NCBI RefSeq assembly: GCF_001642795.1
Contig: NZ_LKEH01000014.1
Span: 1-36,511, forward strand
Direction of reading: 5' to 3'
Source of the DNA: Pseudomonas viridiflava
GTDB taxonomy: Bacteria; Pseudomonadota; Gammaproteobacteria; Pseudomonadales; Pseudomonadaceae
Length of the DNA: 36,511 nucleotides
Program-made: the position numbers and the translations under genes
Part shown: one piece after another, positions 7,064 to 13,714 of the stretch
Layout: each line of letters begins with the position of its first letter
Position numbering within the stretch: the stretch's first letter is position 1
The notes under the pieces: model-generated
What the model saw: only the letters and a program-made list of their open reading frames with translations
The model's database searches: none
What the model was told of the DNA's origin: nothing

Positions 7064-7428
7064 GTAAGATCGTAATTGCTGCAAATGCCATGATCGCAAA
7101 TAAAGACAGGATCTCAGATGTCTTTCCTGGAGTTAACGACAATGAGGTATTCTTTGTATTCGACCGGAAGTATAAGTGGTCTGCAGTCAAGAGAGGTGAT
7201 GATCACTATGCTTTATTTTACTATCCAGGCAGGCAGACCATAGAGAGCTTGGCTGGAATGCGAGACGACGAGTGGGCGGAGTTCAGTCATATGGTCTCTT
7301 ACAATAGTAAGGATATTGGAACTAAAGAGAGTCGAGATACTTTTCGTGATTTGTATATGTTGGTTAATGGTATGAAATATGGGATAGAGCAAGTTCTTGA
7401 CGACATCATCGAGTCAGCGGATTTCTAA
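7060..7428 (+). CDS. Soluble partner of the rex-position gene pair
   Basis: A 122-aa acidic soluble protein, family not recognised. It seems to be alpha/beta: MSKIVIAANAMIANKDRI, then EVFFVFDRKYKWSAVKRGDDHYALFYYP, which reads as several beta strands, then a helical C terminus (FRDLYMLVNGMKYGIEQVLDDIIE). Its ATG overlaps the stop of the membrane protein gene (ATGA), so the two should be made in fixed ratio and may form a complex. The gene ends 16 bases from the convergent stop of the repressor gene. Like its partner it is AT-rich and probably expressed in the lysogen from its own promoter. A superinfection-exclusion or defence function is a hypothesis. Confidence 0.7.
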   Translation: MSKIVIAANAMIANKDRISDVFPGVNDNEVFFVFDRKYKWSAVKRGDDHYALFYYPGRQTIESLAGMRDDEWAEFSHMVSYNSKDIGTKESRDTFRDLYMLVNGMKYGIEQVLDDIIESADF

Positions 7429-7444
7429 ATTTTTATCTGTAGGG

Positions 7445-8179
7445 TCATTCGGGGATAAATGAGCCAATGACCTTTCCGCAAATGTGCGTCTCTTCAGTGA
7501 TTTGTATTATTGGATATTGCGGGTTTATAGGTTTTAGAAACTGCTGCCCAGCATCCTCTACGAAAACCTTGAATGTGGCTTCATTCGTCCTATCCAATCT
7601 AGCTATTACCCTATCGCCTGTGTGAACCTCCACTTCCGGGTCGACAAAAATTATACAACCCGCTGGATAGCTCCTACCAAGACCTGGATTTGTCATCGAG
7701 TCGCCTCGCACCTTAAGCGCATACCCACTACTACTAATGGGTACCGGACACGATAGCCATGACTCTGCGCTGTCCGATCCAACATTCGACGACGCTTCGC
7801 ACCAAGCTCCTGCTTGCACCCAAGAAATCAATGGAACCTTACCAGATGTAGTGTGTAACGTGATGACGTTGCTGCCACTACCAATGCCTGAATCACTTGA
7901 ATCCACACACATTTCGGCACTAGTCTTTGGCCCAACGCCATATTCCAACCACTCGCGGCGTATACCAAGCCAAGAGCACAGCGCATGCATGCTGTCTGCC
8001 TCAGCAATAGCCTCCGCGTTTAGCCATTTGCTTATGGCTTGGGTCGTTTTGAAAACGCCCATAAGCTTAAGCTGCTTATGAACGTCCACACCCCTGCCTC
8101 GGGTGCGGACACCCGCATCGTCAAGTGCCTCCTGAAGGCGTGAGCTGAACGCAGCGCGCAAATCATTTTTATCAACCAT
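7445..8179 (-). CDS. CI-like phage repressor, S24 self-cleaving family
   Basis: A 244-aa lysogeny repressor. The N-terminal part (about 10-80) is the DNA-binding helix-turn-helix (VHKQLKLMGVFKTTQAISKWL, AEADSMHALCSWLGI). The C-terminal S24/LexA-like protease has the cleavage site Ala123-Gly124 (WVQAGAW), catalytic Ser161 in GDSM and Lys204 in ATFKVFV, so RecA-stimulated self-cleavage is expected. I start at 8179 (MVDKNDLRAAF); the frame is open to 8290 but would run through the operators and the divergent promoter. No ribosome binding site precedes this ATG, so the message may be leaderless, as for lambda cI from PRM. An operator overlaps the start codon, pointing to autoregulation. Confidence 0.9.
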   Translation of the reverse strand: MVDKNDLRAAFSSRLQEALDDAGVRTRGRGVDVHKQLKLMGVFKTTQAISKWLNAEAIAEADSMHALCSWLGIRREWLEYGVGPKTSAEMCVDSSDSGIGSGSNVITLHTTSGKVPLISWVQAGAWCEASSNVGSDSAESWLSCPVPISSSGYALKVRGDSMTNPGLGRSYPAGCIIFVDPEVEVHTGDRVIARLDRTNEATFKVFVEDAGQQFLKPINPQYPIIQITEETHICGKVIGSFIPE

Positions 8180-8186
8180 GAGTTGA
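8172..8186. promoter_or_regulatory. Operator candidate OR-a, overlapping the repressor start codon
   Basis: TCAACCATGAGTTGA has the same TCAAC-N5-GTTGA form as the sites at 6448 and 8229. It includes the repressor's own ATG, so binding here would block repressor synthesis at high concentration. Confidence 0.65.
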
Positions 8187-8200
8187 TAGTTGCATGACGG

Positions 8201-8229
8201 TTGCACAAAAGTCAGTTGGCATTTAATAT
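8201..8229 (+). promoter_or_regulatory. Right early promoter (PR-like) for cro
   Basis: TTGCAC at 8201-8206 and TAATAT at 8224-8229 are 17 bases apart and point toward the cro-like gene at 8259. The -10 touches the operator at 8229-8243, so the repressor should occlude it. Confidence 0.55.
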
Positions 8230-8243
8230 CAACCAGCAGTTGA
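8229..8243. promoter_or_regulatory. Operator candidate OR-b
   Basis: TCAACCAGCAGTTGA matches the half-sites of OL1 exactly and lies at the -10 to start region of the right early promoter. Its centre is 57 bases from that of OR-a. Confidence 0.65.
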
Positions 8244-8258
8244 TTATTGGAGCGAGCA

Positions 8259-8519
8259 ATGTTGGACCCAGCAGAGTATCCAAGCGCCATTGCGCTTGCT
8301 TTTGAGGCTGTAGGAGGTATCGGAGCCGCCTCAAAAATTTGTGATCGTAGCTGTCAAGCTTTAAACAAATGGCGGAGATCCGGCTGTTTGCCCCGGACTG
8401 AATATACGGGTGAGACCTGCTATTCAAGAAAGCTTGCGTTGGCTGCTTCGGAGAGGGGATACCCCTTTGACGCGTTGTGGTTACTCAGCGCGTCAGCGCC
8501 ACACAAAGTAATTGGCTAG
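8259..8519 (+). CDS. Cro/YdaS-like DNA-binding protein
   Basis: An 86-aa protein with a YdaS/Cro-type helix-turn-helix: AIALAFEAVGGIGAASKICDRSCQALNKWRRSGCLPRTEY, where SCQALNKWRRSG is the recognition helix. The frame can be read from a TTG at 8247, but GGAG at 8249-8252 sits six bases before ATG 8259, so that start is preferred. It is the first gene of the rightward early operon, divergent from the repressor, and should compete for the same operators to lock in lytic growth. A hairpin starts three bases after its stop. Confidence 0.8.
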   Translation: MLDPAEYPSAIALAFEAVGGIGAASKICDRSCQALNKWRRSGCLPRTEYTGETCYSRKLALAASERGYPFDALWLLSASAPHKVIG

Positions 8520-8830
8520 AAAAAAGGCGACCCATGAGTCGCCCTGTTTCCCCCAGCACGCGCCACCACAGCGGAGCCGGGCCGCGATCAAGGTTGACGG
8601 GCACACCACATGCAATCCATCGGTCTTCATCGCGTTTTTCAAGGCACGGATGCCTTGAGTTGCTGCCTCTTCCACCACAGAGCAGGCAGCTGTTGCGCCA
8701 GAGGTAAACGACGGATCGTTTGCCTCGGCATGGTGCCGGCTAGACCGGCATGTGGACCCTTTCAAGCCACGCGGCAAATGTATCACCACTACATGCTGCG
8801 CGGCACTGGCAACTTTCAAGGATTAATGCC
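8520..8830. other. Non-coding interval between cro and cII
   Basis: No gene is well supported here. It begins with a GC-rich hairpin, which is where lambda has nutR/tR1. Two overlapping open frames exist: a forward Arg-rich frame from 8534, whose ATG lies inside the hairpin, and a reverse frame at 8493-8819. The sequence contains several short inverted repeats and could carry an antitermination site or an untranslated leader for cII. Confidence 0.5.
8523..8546 (-). terminator. Hairpin terminator after cro, strongest on the reverse strand
   Basis: Arms GGCGAC and GTCGCC enclose a six-base loop. On the reverse strand the hairpin is followed by an uninterrupted run of six T, a canonical intrinsic terminator that would stop transcripts coming leftward into cro. 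On the forward strand the trailing CTGTTT is weak, giving at most partial termination after cro, as at lambda tR1. Confidence 0.65.
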
Positions 8831-9349
8831 ATGAGCCGAATTGCTTTGAGTTGTGTTGAACGGGCGCAGCGAGAGATCCTGCCGCTCGACCTGGCGCTTT
8901 ACCATGCTGCAAGGGACTACCCTGGCGGCGCTGCTGCAATTGCTGTCACCACCGGCAGAAACCCCACCACGCTACAACACAAGCTGTCACCGACTCACCC
9001 AAGCCACACTGTCAACATCCAGGAATTCGGTGAGATCCTGGAGTTGACCAAGGACCGCCGTATTCTGGACGCAGTGCATGCCTTGGTTGGTGATACGACT
9101 TGGCAGGAGTTGGCAGAGGCTTATACCAACGACATGCCGGAGACATTGACCACGGGCATAGCAGAATACTTTCATCAGGTCGCGAACCTTGCCGAGACAT
9201 GGGCGAAGAGCATCGGCGATGGTGTCGTGAGCGATCAGGAGCTAGCTGAGATCCGCCTGCAGGTGTTCCGCAGTATTCAGGGCTTGCTCGGGTTGTTCAA
9301 CCGGGCCTCCTACGTCAATCAGACGACGCGGGGTACCGATCATGGCTGA
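8831..9349 (+). CDS. CII-family phage regulatory protein
   Basis: A 172-aa protein of the phage regulatory CII family, found in many Pseudomonas and Burkholderia prophages. ALYHAARDYPGGAAAIAVTTGRNPTTLQHKLSP is the helix-turn-helix region, followed by HTVNIQEFGEILELT and a helical C-terminal region. I start at 8831 (MSRIALSC), where AAGGA lies eight bases upstream; the frame extends back to 8750 without a ribosome binding site. By position (cro, then this, then replication) it should activate promoters that influence the lysogeny decision. It overlaps the next gene by eight bases. Confidence 0.8.
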   Translation: MSRIALSCVERAQREILPLDLALYHAARDYPGGAAAIAVTTGRNPTTLQHKLSPTHPSHTVNIQEFGEILELTKDRRILDAVHALVGDTTWQELAEAYTNDMPETLTTGIAEYFHQVANLAETWAKSIGDGVVSDQELAEIRLQVFRSIQGLLGLFNRASYVNQTTRGTDHG

Positions 9350-9569
9350 CATCGCCGACTTCGCTAATGACCTGGTGCAAGAGCGTATAGATCAAGCCCT
9401 AGCGGCTCGGCTTGCGGCCAAGCCTTCACTCAGGATTCACTCGTTTCTTTTTTGCGAAACCTGCGAAGAGGCTATTCCCGATGCACGACGGATGGCTTTG
9501 CCCGGTTGTACGCAATGCCTGACTTGCCAATCCCTGCTGGAATTGCGTGAGGCCCGTCATGCTCGATGA
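9342..9569 (+). CDS. DksA/TraR-family C4 zinc-finger protein
   Basis: A 75-aa protein with a helical N terminus (residues 1-28) and a C4 zinc finger: Cys38 and Cys41 in FCETC, Cys59 and Cys62 in CLTCQ, with an extra Cys56. This is the short TraR-like form, which in plasmids and phages binds RNA polymerase through the secondary channel and mimics DksA plus ppGpp. Here it is between CII and the primase, overlapping both neighbours (8 and 11 bases). It may shift host transcription during early lytic growth. Family assignment is strong; the target is unknown. Confidence 0.85.
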   Translation: MADIADFANDLVQERIDQALAARLAAKPSLRIHSFLFCETCEEAIPDARRMALPGCTQCLTCQSLLELREARHAR

Positions 9570-11778
9570 AGTGCTGGGACAATTCGCGGACTATGGCCTT
9601 GAGCCTGCTCAACCGTTGGTTTTCGGCAAGTTGACCCGTTGCAAGACATCCCAGGACAAGGGAAAGGAAAAGAACGGTTGGTACGTCATTCACGAGCATC
9701 GGACTGAAAAGAATGAGTCGCTGATCTTTGGCAGTTTTGGCGACTGGCGTTCGGGTGACACTCAAAAGATCAAGGTGAAAACGGGCCGAATGTCGCCTGA
9801 GGAGCGTGAGGTCATGCGCGCTCGTCAGGAGGACGCAAAGCGCCGCGCAGCTGAGGTGGCCGCCAATGCTGCCCGCCGTGCGGCCAGTCGGGCCGCGGGC
9901 ATGTTCAAACGCATGCCTGATAAAGGCAAAAGCGCCTATTTGGATCGTAAGCAGATCGTCGGGTTTCGTATCCGTTACGCGCCGCGTTCAGGCGCTGTGC
10001 TGGTCCCGATGAGCAACGCCCGCGATCAAATAGTCGGCCTGCAAGTAATCTACCCTGAAAAGCAACCGGATACCGGGCGCGACAAATCCTACTGGCCCTA
10101 TGGCATGTCAAAGGAGGGGGCGTTTCATTTGATCGGCCCTGAGCCTGAGCCGGGTGAGCCGTTACTGATCTGTGAGGGATACGCCACTGGCGCTAGCCTG
10201 CACATGGCGACTTCGTACGGAGTCGCCATTGCTTTTGACGCAGGCAACCTGCTCGCGGTCGCGAAGCTGATGCGTGACCGTCTCCCCGGTCGACCCATAA
10301 TCATCTGCCGCGACGATGACTGGAAGACCAAACGCCCGAATGGACAGCCTTGGAACCCTGGCGAAGAAAAAGCCAGCAACGCGGCTCTGATCGTTGGTGG
10401 TCAGGTGGTTGCGCCTTTCTTCTCGGTTGAGCGTCATGACAAATGGACTGACTTCAATGATCTGCATGTCGCAGAGGGCTTGGAGGCGGTCCGCCGTCAG
10501 GTGTTGGCGGTCGTCAGGCCACCTGCTGCAGGCGGTTGGAAAGACCAGTTGGCGCGCAGTGAGAACGGCGCGCTCATCGCTCACATGCAGAACATCGAAC
10601 TGATACTCGGCAACGACGAACGCTGGGCCGGAGTGATCAGCTTCAGCGCATTCAGTTCCAAGATCGTTAAATTGCGAGCCGCGCCTTACGGCAGTGGCAC
10701 AGGCGACTGGGCTGATATCGATGATATGCGGGTCATGAAATGGCTGGCTCAGGTCTATAACCTTCGGGTCAAAGCTTCCAGCGTCATTGAGGCTGTCAGC
10801 ATTGTTGCTCACGACCATGCCTTTCACCCAGTGCGTGAGTACCTACAAAGGCTTGAGTGGGATCAAGTGCCGCGACTGGAACAATGGCTCATCGATGTTA
10901 TGGGGGTAGAGCCCTCTGAGTACGTCAAGAAGGTCGGCAAACGGTGGATGATCTCGGCGGTCGCGAGGGTAATGCGCCCTGGCTGTAAGGCTGACTCGGT
11001 GTTGATTCTTGAAGGCGCACAGGGGGCTGGTAAATCAACCGCCATGAGCATCCTTGGGGGCGACTGGTTCATGGACACCCCTTTTGCGCTCGGTGACAAG
11101 GATGGCTTTCAGGCGATCCGTGGCAAGTGGATTGTCGAACTGGGCGAGCTGGACAGCTTCAACAAGGCCGAGAGTACCAAGGCCAAGCAGTTTTTCTCTG
11201 CCTCCACAGACACCTACCGAGAAAGCTATGGCCGGAGAACAAACGACGTGCCACGCCAGTGTGTTTTCGTGGGTACGACCAACCAAGAAGAATACCTGAA
11301 GGACGCGACCGGCAACCGACGCTACTGGCCTGTTGCGTGTACGAAGGTCGAACTTGAGCAACTGCGTGAAATGCGTGATCAGTTGTGGGCTGAGGCGATG
11401 TTTTGCTTTCAGGCGGGCGAGATCTGGTGGGTGAATCGTGAGGAGTCATCCATGTTCGCCGAGGCGCAGGACGAGCGCTTCGTGGTCGACGAATGGGAAG
11501 GGTTGATTCTGAATTGGCTGGAAGAGTCGCAGATCGGGGAAACCACCAGCGGCAATGAGTTGCTGGGCACCGCATTGAAGCTGGATGCGGGACATTGGGG
11601 CAAGCCAGAGCAGATGCGCGTGGGTGCAATCATGCATCGCCTGGGATGGAAGCGGGCGCGATCCTCCGTGTTGTCGAAAAGCGGCTTGCGGCAATGGGTT
11701 TACAAGAAACCAGCAGCGTGGGGCCGGTCGTCAGATCTGGTTGTCGAGAAGTTTGATGAGCCTTGCTTCGATGATTAA
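9559..11778 (+). CDS. TOPRIM primase fused to VapE-type helicase (P4 alpha-like replication protein)
   Basis: A 739-aa replication protein. A TOPRIM domain is seen at about residues 200-265 (LLICEGYATGASLHMA with its Glu, then IIICRDDD). The second half is a virulence-associated E (VapE) ATPase with Walker A EGAQGAGKST near 484-494, WIVELGELDSF as Walker B, an FVGTTNQEEYL sensor and a GNRRYWPV arginine-finger-like motif. It should synthesise primers and unwind the phage origin, which may be the repeats at 12163-12417. The chosen start, ATG 9559, has GAGG six bases upstream; GTG 9547 is in frame but lacks one. No CHC2 zinc finger is visible at the N terminus. It overlaps the next gene by eight bases. 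Confidence 0.88.
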   Translation: MLDEVLGQFADYGLEPAQPLVFGKLTRCKTSQDKGKEKNGWYVIHEHRTEKNESLIFGSFGDWRSGDTQKIKVKTGRMSPEEREVMRARQEDAKRRAAEVAANAARRAASRAAGMFKRMPDKGKSAYLDRKQIVGFRIRYAPRSGAVLVPMSNARDQIVGLQVIYPEKQPDTGRDKSYWPYGMSKEGAFHLIGPEPEPGEPLLICEGYATGASLHMATSYGVAIAFDAGNLLAVAKLMRDRLPGRPIIICRDDDWKTKRPNGQPWNPGEEKASNAALIVGGQVVAPFFSVERHDKWTDFNDLHVAEGLEAVRRQVLAVVRPPAAGGWKDQLARSENGALIAHMQNIELILGNDERWAGVISFSAFSSKIVKLRAAPYGSGTGDWADIDDMRVMKWLAQVYNLRVKASSVIEAVSIVAHDHAFHPVREYLQRLEWDQVPRLEQWLIDVMGVEPSEYVKKVGKRWMISAVARVMRPGCKADSVLILEGAQGAGKSTAMSILGGDWFMDTPFALGDKDGFQAIRGKWIVELGELDSFNKAESTKAKQFFSASTDTYRESYGRRTNDVPRQCVFVGTTNQEEYLKDATGNRRYWPVACTKVELEQLREMRDQLWAEAMFCFQAGEIWWVNREESSMFAEAQDERFVVDEWEGLILNWLEESQIGETTSGNELLGTALKLDAGHWGKPEQMRVGAIMHRLGWKRARSSVLSKSGLRQWVYKKPAAWGRSSDLVVEKFDEPCFDD

Positions 11779-12130
11779 ACGAATTGATGCGATGTTGAAA
11801 CTCTGGGCTGAAGACCTGCATTCGCCGTCTCGGGGCGGAACCGCTTCGGGTGGGAACATGATCGCCATGCTTATGGAATGCAAAGGGGAACTGATACGCG
11901 GTACGCGGGGCAGCCGCGTGCTGCTTGATGAGTCAGCCGACATCGAGCTGATCGTCAACAAGCACCTGGCACCCGAGCTGGCTGTTGTTGTCCGTGAGCA
12001 TTACTGCAACAACGACAGCTTCCTGCATCAAAAAATCACCCATTGCGGTTGCAGTCGGCAAACCTACTATGACCGGCTGCATCAAGCACACCTGAGCATT
12101 CAAGGGCTGCTATGGGGTAAGGCTGCTTGA
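11771..12130 (+). CDS. Q-like late antiterminator / sigma region 4-like regulator
   Basis: The likely product is 119 aa, starting MIKRIDAMLKLWAEDLHS. The C-terminal half, ELAVVVREHYCNNDSFLHQKI followed by CSRQTYYDRLHQAHLSIQGLL, has the helix-turn-helix form of antiterminator Q-like and ArpU/RinA-type late regulators. It is the last gene before the presumed origin and the lysis genes, which fits a switch to late transcription. The start overlaps the primase stop by eight bases; the frame is open to 11585, but that part lies within the primase gene. Function is inferred from fold and place. Confidence 0.7.
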   Translation: MIKRIDAMLKLWAEDLHSPSRGGTASGGNMIAMLMECKGELIRGTRGSRVLLDESADIELIVNKHLAPELAVVVREHYCNNDSFLHQKITHCGCSRQTYYDRLHQAHLSIQGLLWGKAA

Positions 12131-12162
12131 GGGCTCTCGCCGTTTCCCGCTTGTCCTACCCC

Positions 12163-12417
12163 GTCCCACTGCCTATCTACAAGGTGGGACGGGTTACAGC
12201 CCCGTCCGCGCTGCTCCGTCCCACTGTCCCACCTTTAACCAGCGTTCCCACATGTAGCGTAGCGGATGCCATCACGCGCTATGCGCGCGTCAGCGTGGGT
12301 TTAAATATTCTCTCTTTACACGGAGAAATAACAATAAAGGTAGGACAGTGGGACAACGCTTTGTTTTCGGGGTGTTCAAGCGTCCCACCTGTCTTTGGGC
12401 TAGTGGGACAGTGGGAC
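12163..12417. repeat. Iteron-like GTCCCAC/GTGGGAC array (candidate replication origin)
   Basis: Exact copies of GTCCCAC start at 12163, 12218, 12226 and 12382; exact copies of the complement GTGGGAC start at 12184, 12348, 12403 and 12411. One-base variants occur at 12153 and 12340. Several are paired with an eight-base step. The two clusters flank an AT-rich stretch at about 12297-12340 that could melt easily. Repeats of both orientations next to a P4 alpha-like primase-helicase recall the iterons to which P4 alpha binds. Confidence 0.65.
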
Positions 12418-12599
12418 ATGGGGCGAAAAAGCGAATGGCCGATTGAGGATATTCGTCTACATTGCCGGGGCGTTGGTGCTGTGTTGCCTACATATTCGTC
12501 GGTGGCGTTAATACTGGCTTGCTGCCACCGGAATCCACCTGTAAAAAGTAGTCATGTTCGATAGGTGCGACCGCTTAGCGGCTCAGGCACTAACCATCA

Positions 12600-12630
12600 A
12601 ACCCGGCCAATGCGCCGGGTTTTTTGTTTT
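12600..12630 (+). terminator. Intrinsic terminator before the lysis genes
   Basis: CCCGGC and GCCGGG (12602-12607 and 12614-12619) form a stem with a six-base loop, followed by TTTTTTGTTTTT. It should stop early rightward transcripts before the holin gene unless antitermination by the Q-like protein lets them through. Confidence 0.75.
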
Positions 12631-12658
12631 TCAGCTCACCCCAAAGGGTGGTAACCGG

Positions 12659-12982
12659 ATGCGCACCATGCCCGACAAACCAGACACGTGGGCCAGGATC
12701 GTGGCGGCCATTTCAAATCCACTTTGGCAGGGCATGATCATGGCCATCGTCGTCTCTCTACTGCGCATCCTCTACGACGCCAAAGAAACAAGTAAGCGAC
12801 GGATCCTGTTCGAGGCGCTGATCTGCGGCTCACTGAGCCTGGTCGCGTCCAGCTTGATCGAGTGGATGACCTGGCCGCCCAGCCTTTCGGTAGCAGCGGG
12901 TGGAACGATTGGCTTTCTTGGCGTTACTGCCATTCGAGAGCTGGTTACCCGATTCATAGGCCGCAAAGTGGACTCCGTATGA
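12659..12982 (+). CDS. Class I holin, lambda-holin family
   Basis: A 107-aa protein with three likely transmembrane segments: GMIMAIVVSLLRILY, ILFEALICGSLSLVASSLIEW and SVAAGGTIGFLGVTAIRELV. This is the layout of class I holins (lambda S-type family), which form inner-membrane lesions that release the endolysin and trigger spanins. GGTGG lies seven bases before ATG 12659; ATG 12668 (MPDKPDTW) is an alternative, and such nearby double starts can give a holin/antiholin pair. The stop overlaps the Rz start (ATGA). The matching endolysin is far away at 34111. Confidence 0.8.
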   Translation: MRTMPDKPDTWARIVAAISNPLWQGMIMAIVVSLLRILYDAKETSKRRILFEALICGSLSLVASSLIEWMTWPPSLSVAAGGTIGFLGVTAIRELVTRFIGRKVDSV

Positions 12983-13365
12983 AAGCCATCGCGGCTGCAA
13001 TCATCATCACGCTGGTGGGCTTACTGCTCGTTGGCATTCAGCACTACCAAATCGTCGCATTGCGCGGTGCCGTTGAAGTTGAGGCCACTGCCAAGAAGAA
13101 AGCGCTCGACGCCAATCTCGAAAGCGAAGCCACCATCACCACACTACGAGCAGAAGCCCAGCGCAACGCGGCCTACCTGAAAGATCTGAACCAACGGATC
13201 AAAGCCAGCGAAGACAAAGCCAAACAGGCGAGGAAAGACTTTGAAGACCTCAAGCGCAACAGCAAGCCGGTTCGTGATTGGGCTTCTCAGCCTTTGCCTG
13301 ACGGCCTGCGCGGCAAAGCCAGTGGTGGTAACAAAAACGTCAGCCGTTCGAATCGAACCCCCTGA
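12979..13365 (+). CDS. Inner-membrane spanin (Rz-like)
   Basis: A 128-aa type II membrane protein. An N-terminal helix (AAAIIITLVGLLLVGI, about residues 4-20) is followed by a long charged periplasmic coiled coil (residues 30-105) with heptad-like spacing, and a basic Pro/Gly-containing tail. With the lipoprotein encoded partly inside it (13241-13513), it would span the periplasm and fuse the inner and outer membranes in the last step of lysis. Its ATG overlaps the holin stop. Confidence 0.82.
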   Translation: MKAIAAAIIITLVGLLLVGIQHYQIVALRGAVEVEATAKKKALDANLESEATITTLRAEAQRNAAYLKDLNQRIKASEDKAKQARKDFEDLKRNSKPVRDWASQPLPDGLRGKASGGNKNVSRSNRTP

Positions 13366-13513
13366 GCTGATCCCTTGCGAACGTATCGATGCGGACGAGG
13401 CTGTGCTGCATTCGAACGGCGACGTGTGGGAGCTGAAGGATCAGGCCATCAAGCTGCTTGATACCTGCGCTGATCAGGTCGACGCACAGATCCAGCGCAG
13501 CCAGAGCAAGTAG
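13241..13513 (+). CDS. Outer-membrane lipoprotein spanin (Rz1-like), TTG start
   Basis: A 90-aa lipoprotein: a basic N-region, the hydrophobic FVIGLLSLCL, and a lipobox LTAC with the modified Cys at residue 23, followed by AAKPVVV. The start is TTG 13241, with AGGA six bases upstream (13231-13234). It begins inside the Rz gene in another frame and continues 148 bases past the Rz stop, an overlapping rather than fully embedded arrangement. The Pro-rich stretch typical of Rz1 is short here (EPPELIP). Confidence 0.8.
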   Translation: MKTSSATASRFVIGLLSLCLTACAAKPVVVTKTSAVRIEPPELIPCERIDADEAVLHSNGDVWELKDQAIKLLDTCADQVDAQIQRSQSK

Positions 13514-13666
13514 CCCAAGAGGCCGCCGGTTTGGCGAGAATCGGGGCCGGTTCGGCCGTCGGGATTCTCCCGCCAGCCCCCAAACTGCGGGGGACCCTGG
13601 GGTTATTTGGACCATACGGGGCTGCAGACTCGCGGAAGTGTGTTAGCGGACAGTTTTCCTACGTTG

Positions 13667-13706
13667 GTTGACAGTGGTTGACAGTTGACAGGCCCTTAGT
13701 TGACAG
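13667..13706 (+). repeat. Four GTTGACAG repeats upstream of the small terminase gene
   Basis: GTTGACAG occurs at 13667-13674, 13677-13684, 13684-13691 and 13699-13706, all in the same orientation, ending nine bases before the terminase small-subunit start. Directly repeated motifs at this place are what a cos or pac recognition site bound by the small terminase would look like. Each also contains TTGACA, the -35 consensus, so a promoter function is possible. Confidence 0.5.
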
Positions 13707-13714
13707 AGGTTTAC

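Larger units (their letters stand above)
12131..12658. other. Non-coding region: iteron-like repeats, AT-rich core, terminator, late leader
   Basis: No supported gene. The first 290 bases hold eight exact copies of GTCCCAC or its complement around an AT-rich core at about 12297-12340. After that come a GC-rich leader, the terminator at 12600-12630 and the holin ribosome binding site. The open frame running through the repeats encodes a sequence of low complexity and is unlikely to be a protein. A late promoter is expected but no clear -10/-35 was found. Confidence 0.6.

Noticed and set aside
8534..8707. Forward Arg/Ser-rich frame with AAGG six bases before its ATG
   Set aside because: The start lies inside the terminator hairpin and the protein is of low complexity with no recognisable family.
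8493..8819. Reverse-strand open frame of 108 aa between cro and cII
   Set aside because: Its last codons lie beyond the strong reverse-strand terminator at 8523-8546, so a transcript would end before the stop codon; no good ribosome binding site was seen. Kept only as a hint of a reverse transcript.
11129..11629. Several open frames overlapping the primase-helicase on both strands
   Set aside because: They are shadows of a clear VapE gene, with compositions typical of out-of-frame GC-rich sequence.
12127..12564. Open frame of 145 aa through the iteron region
   Set aside because: It translates the repeated GTCCCAC blocks and the AT-rich core, lacks a ribosome binding site and looks non-coding.
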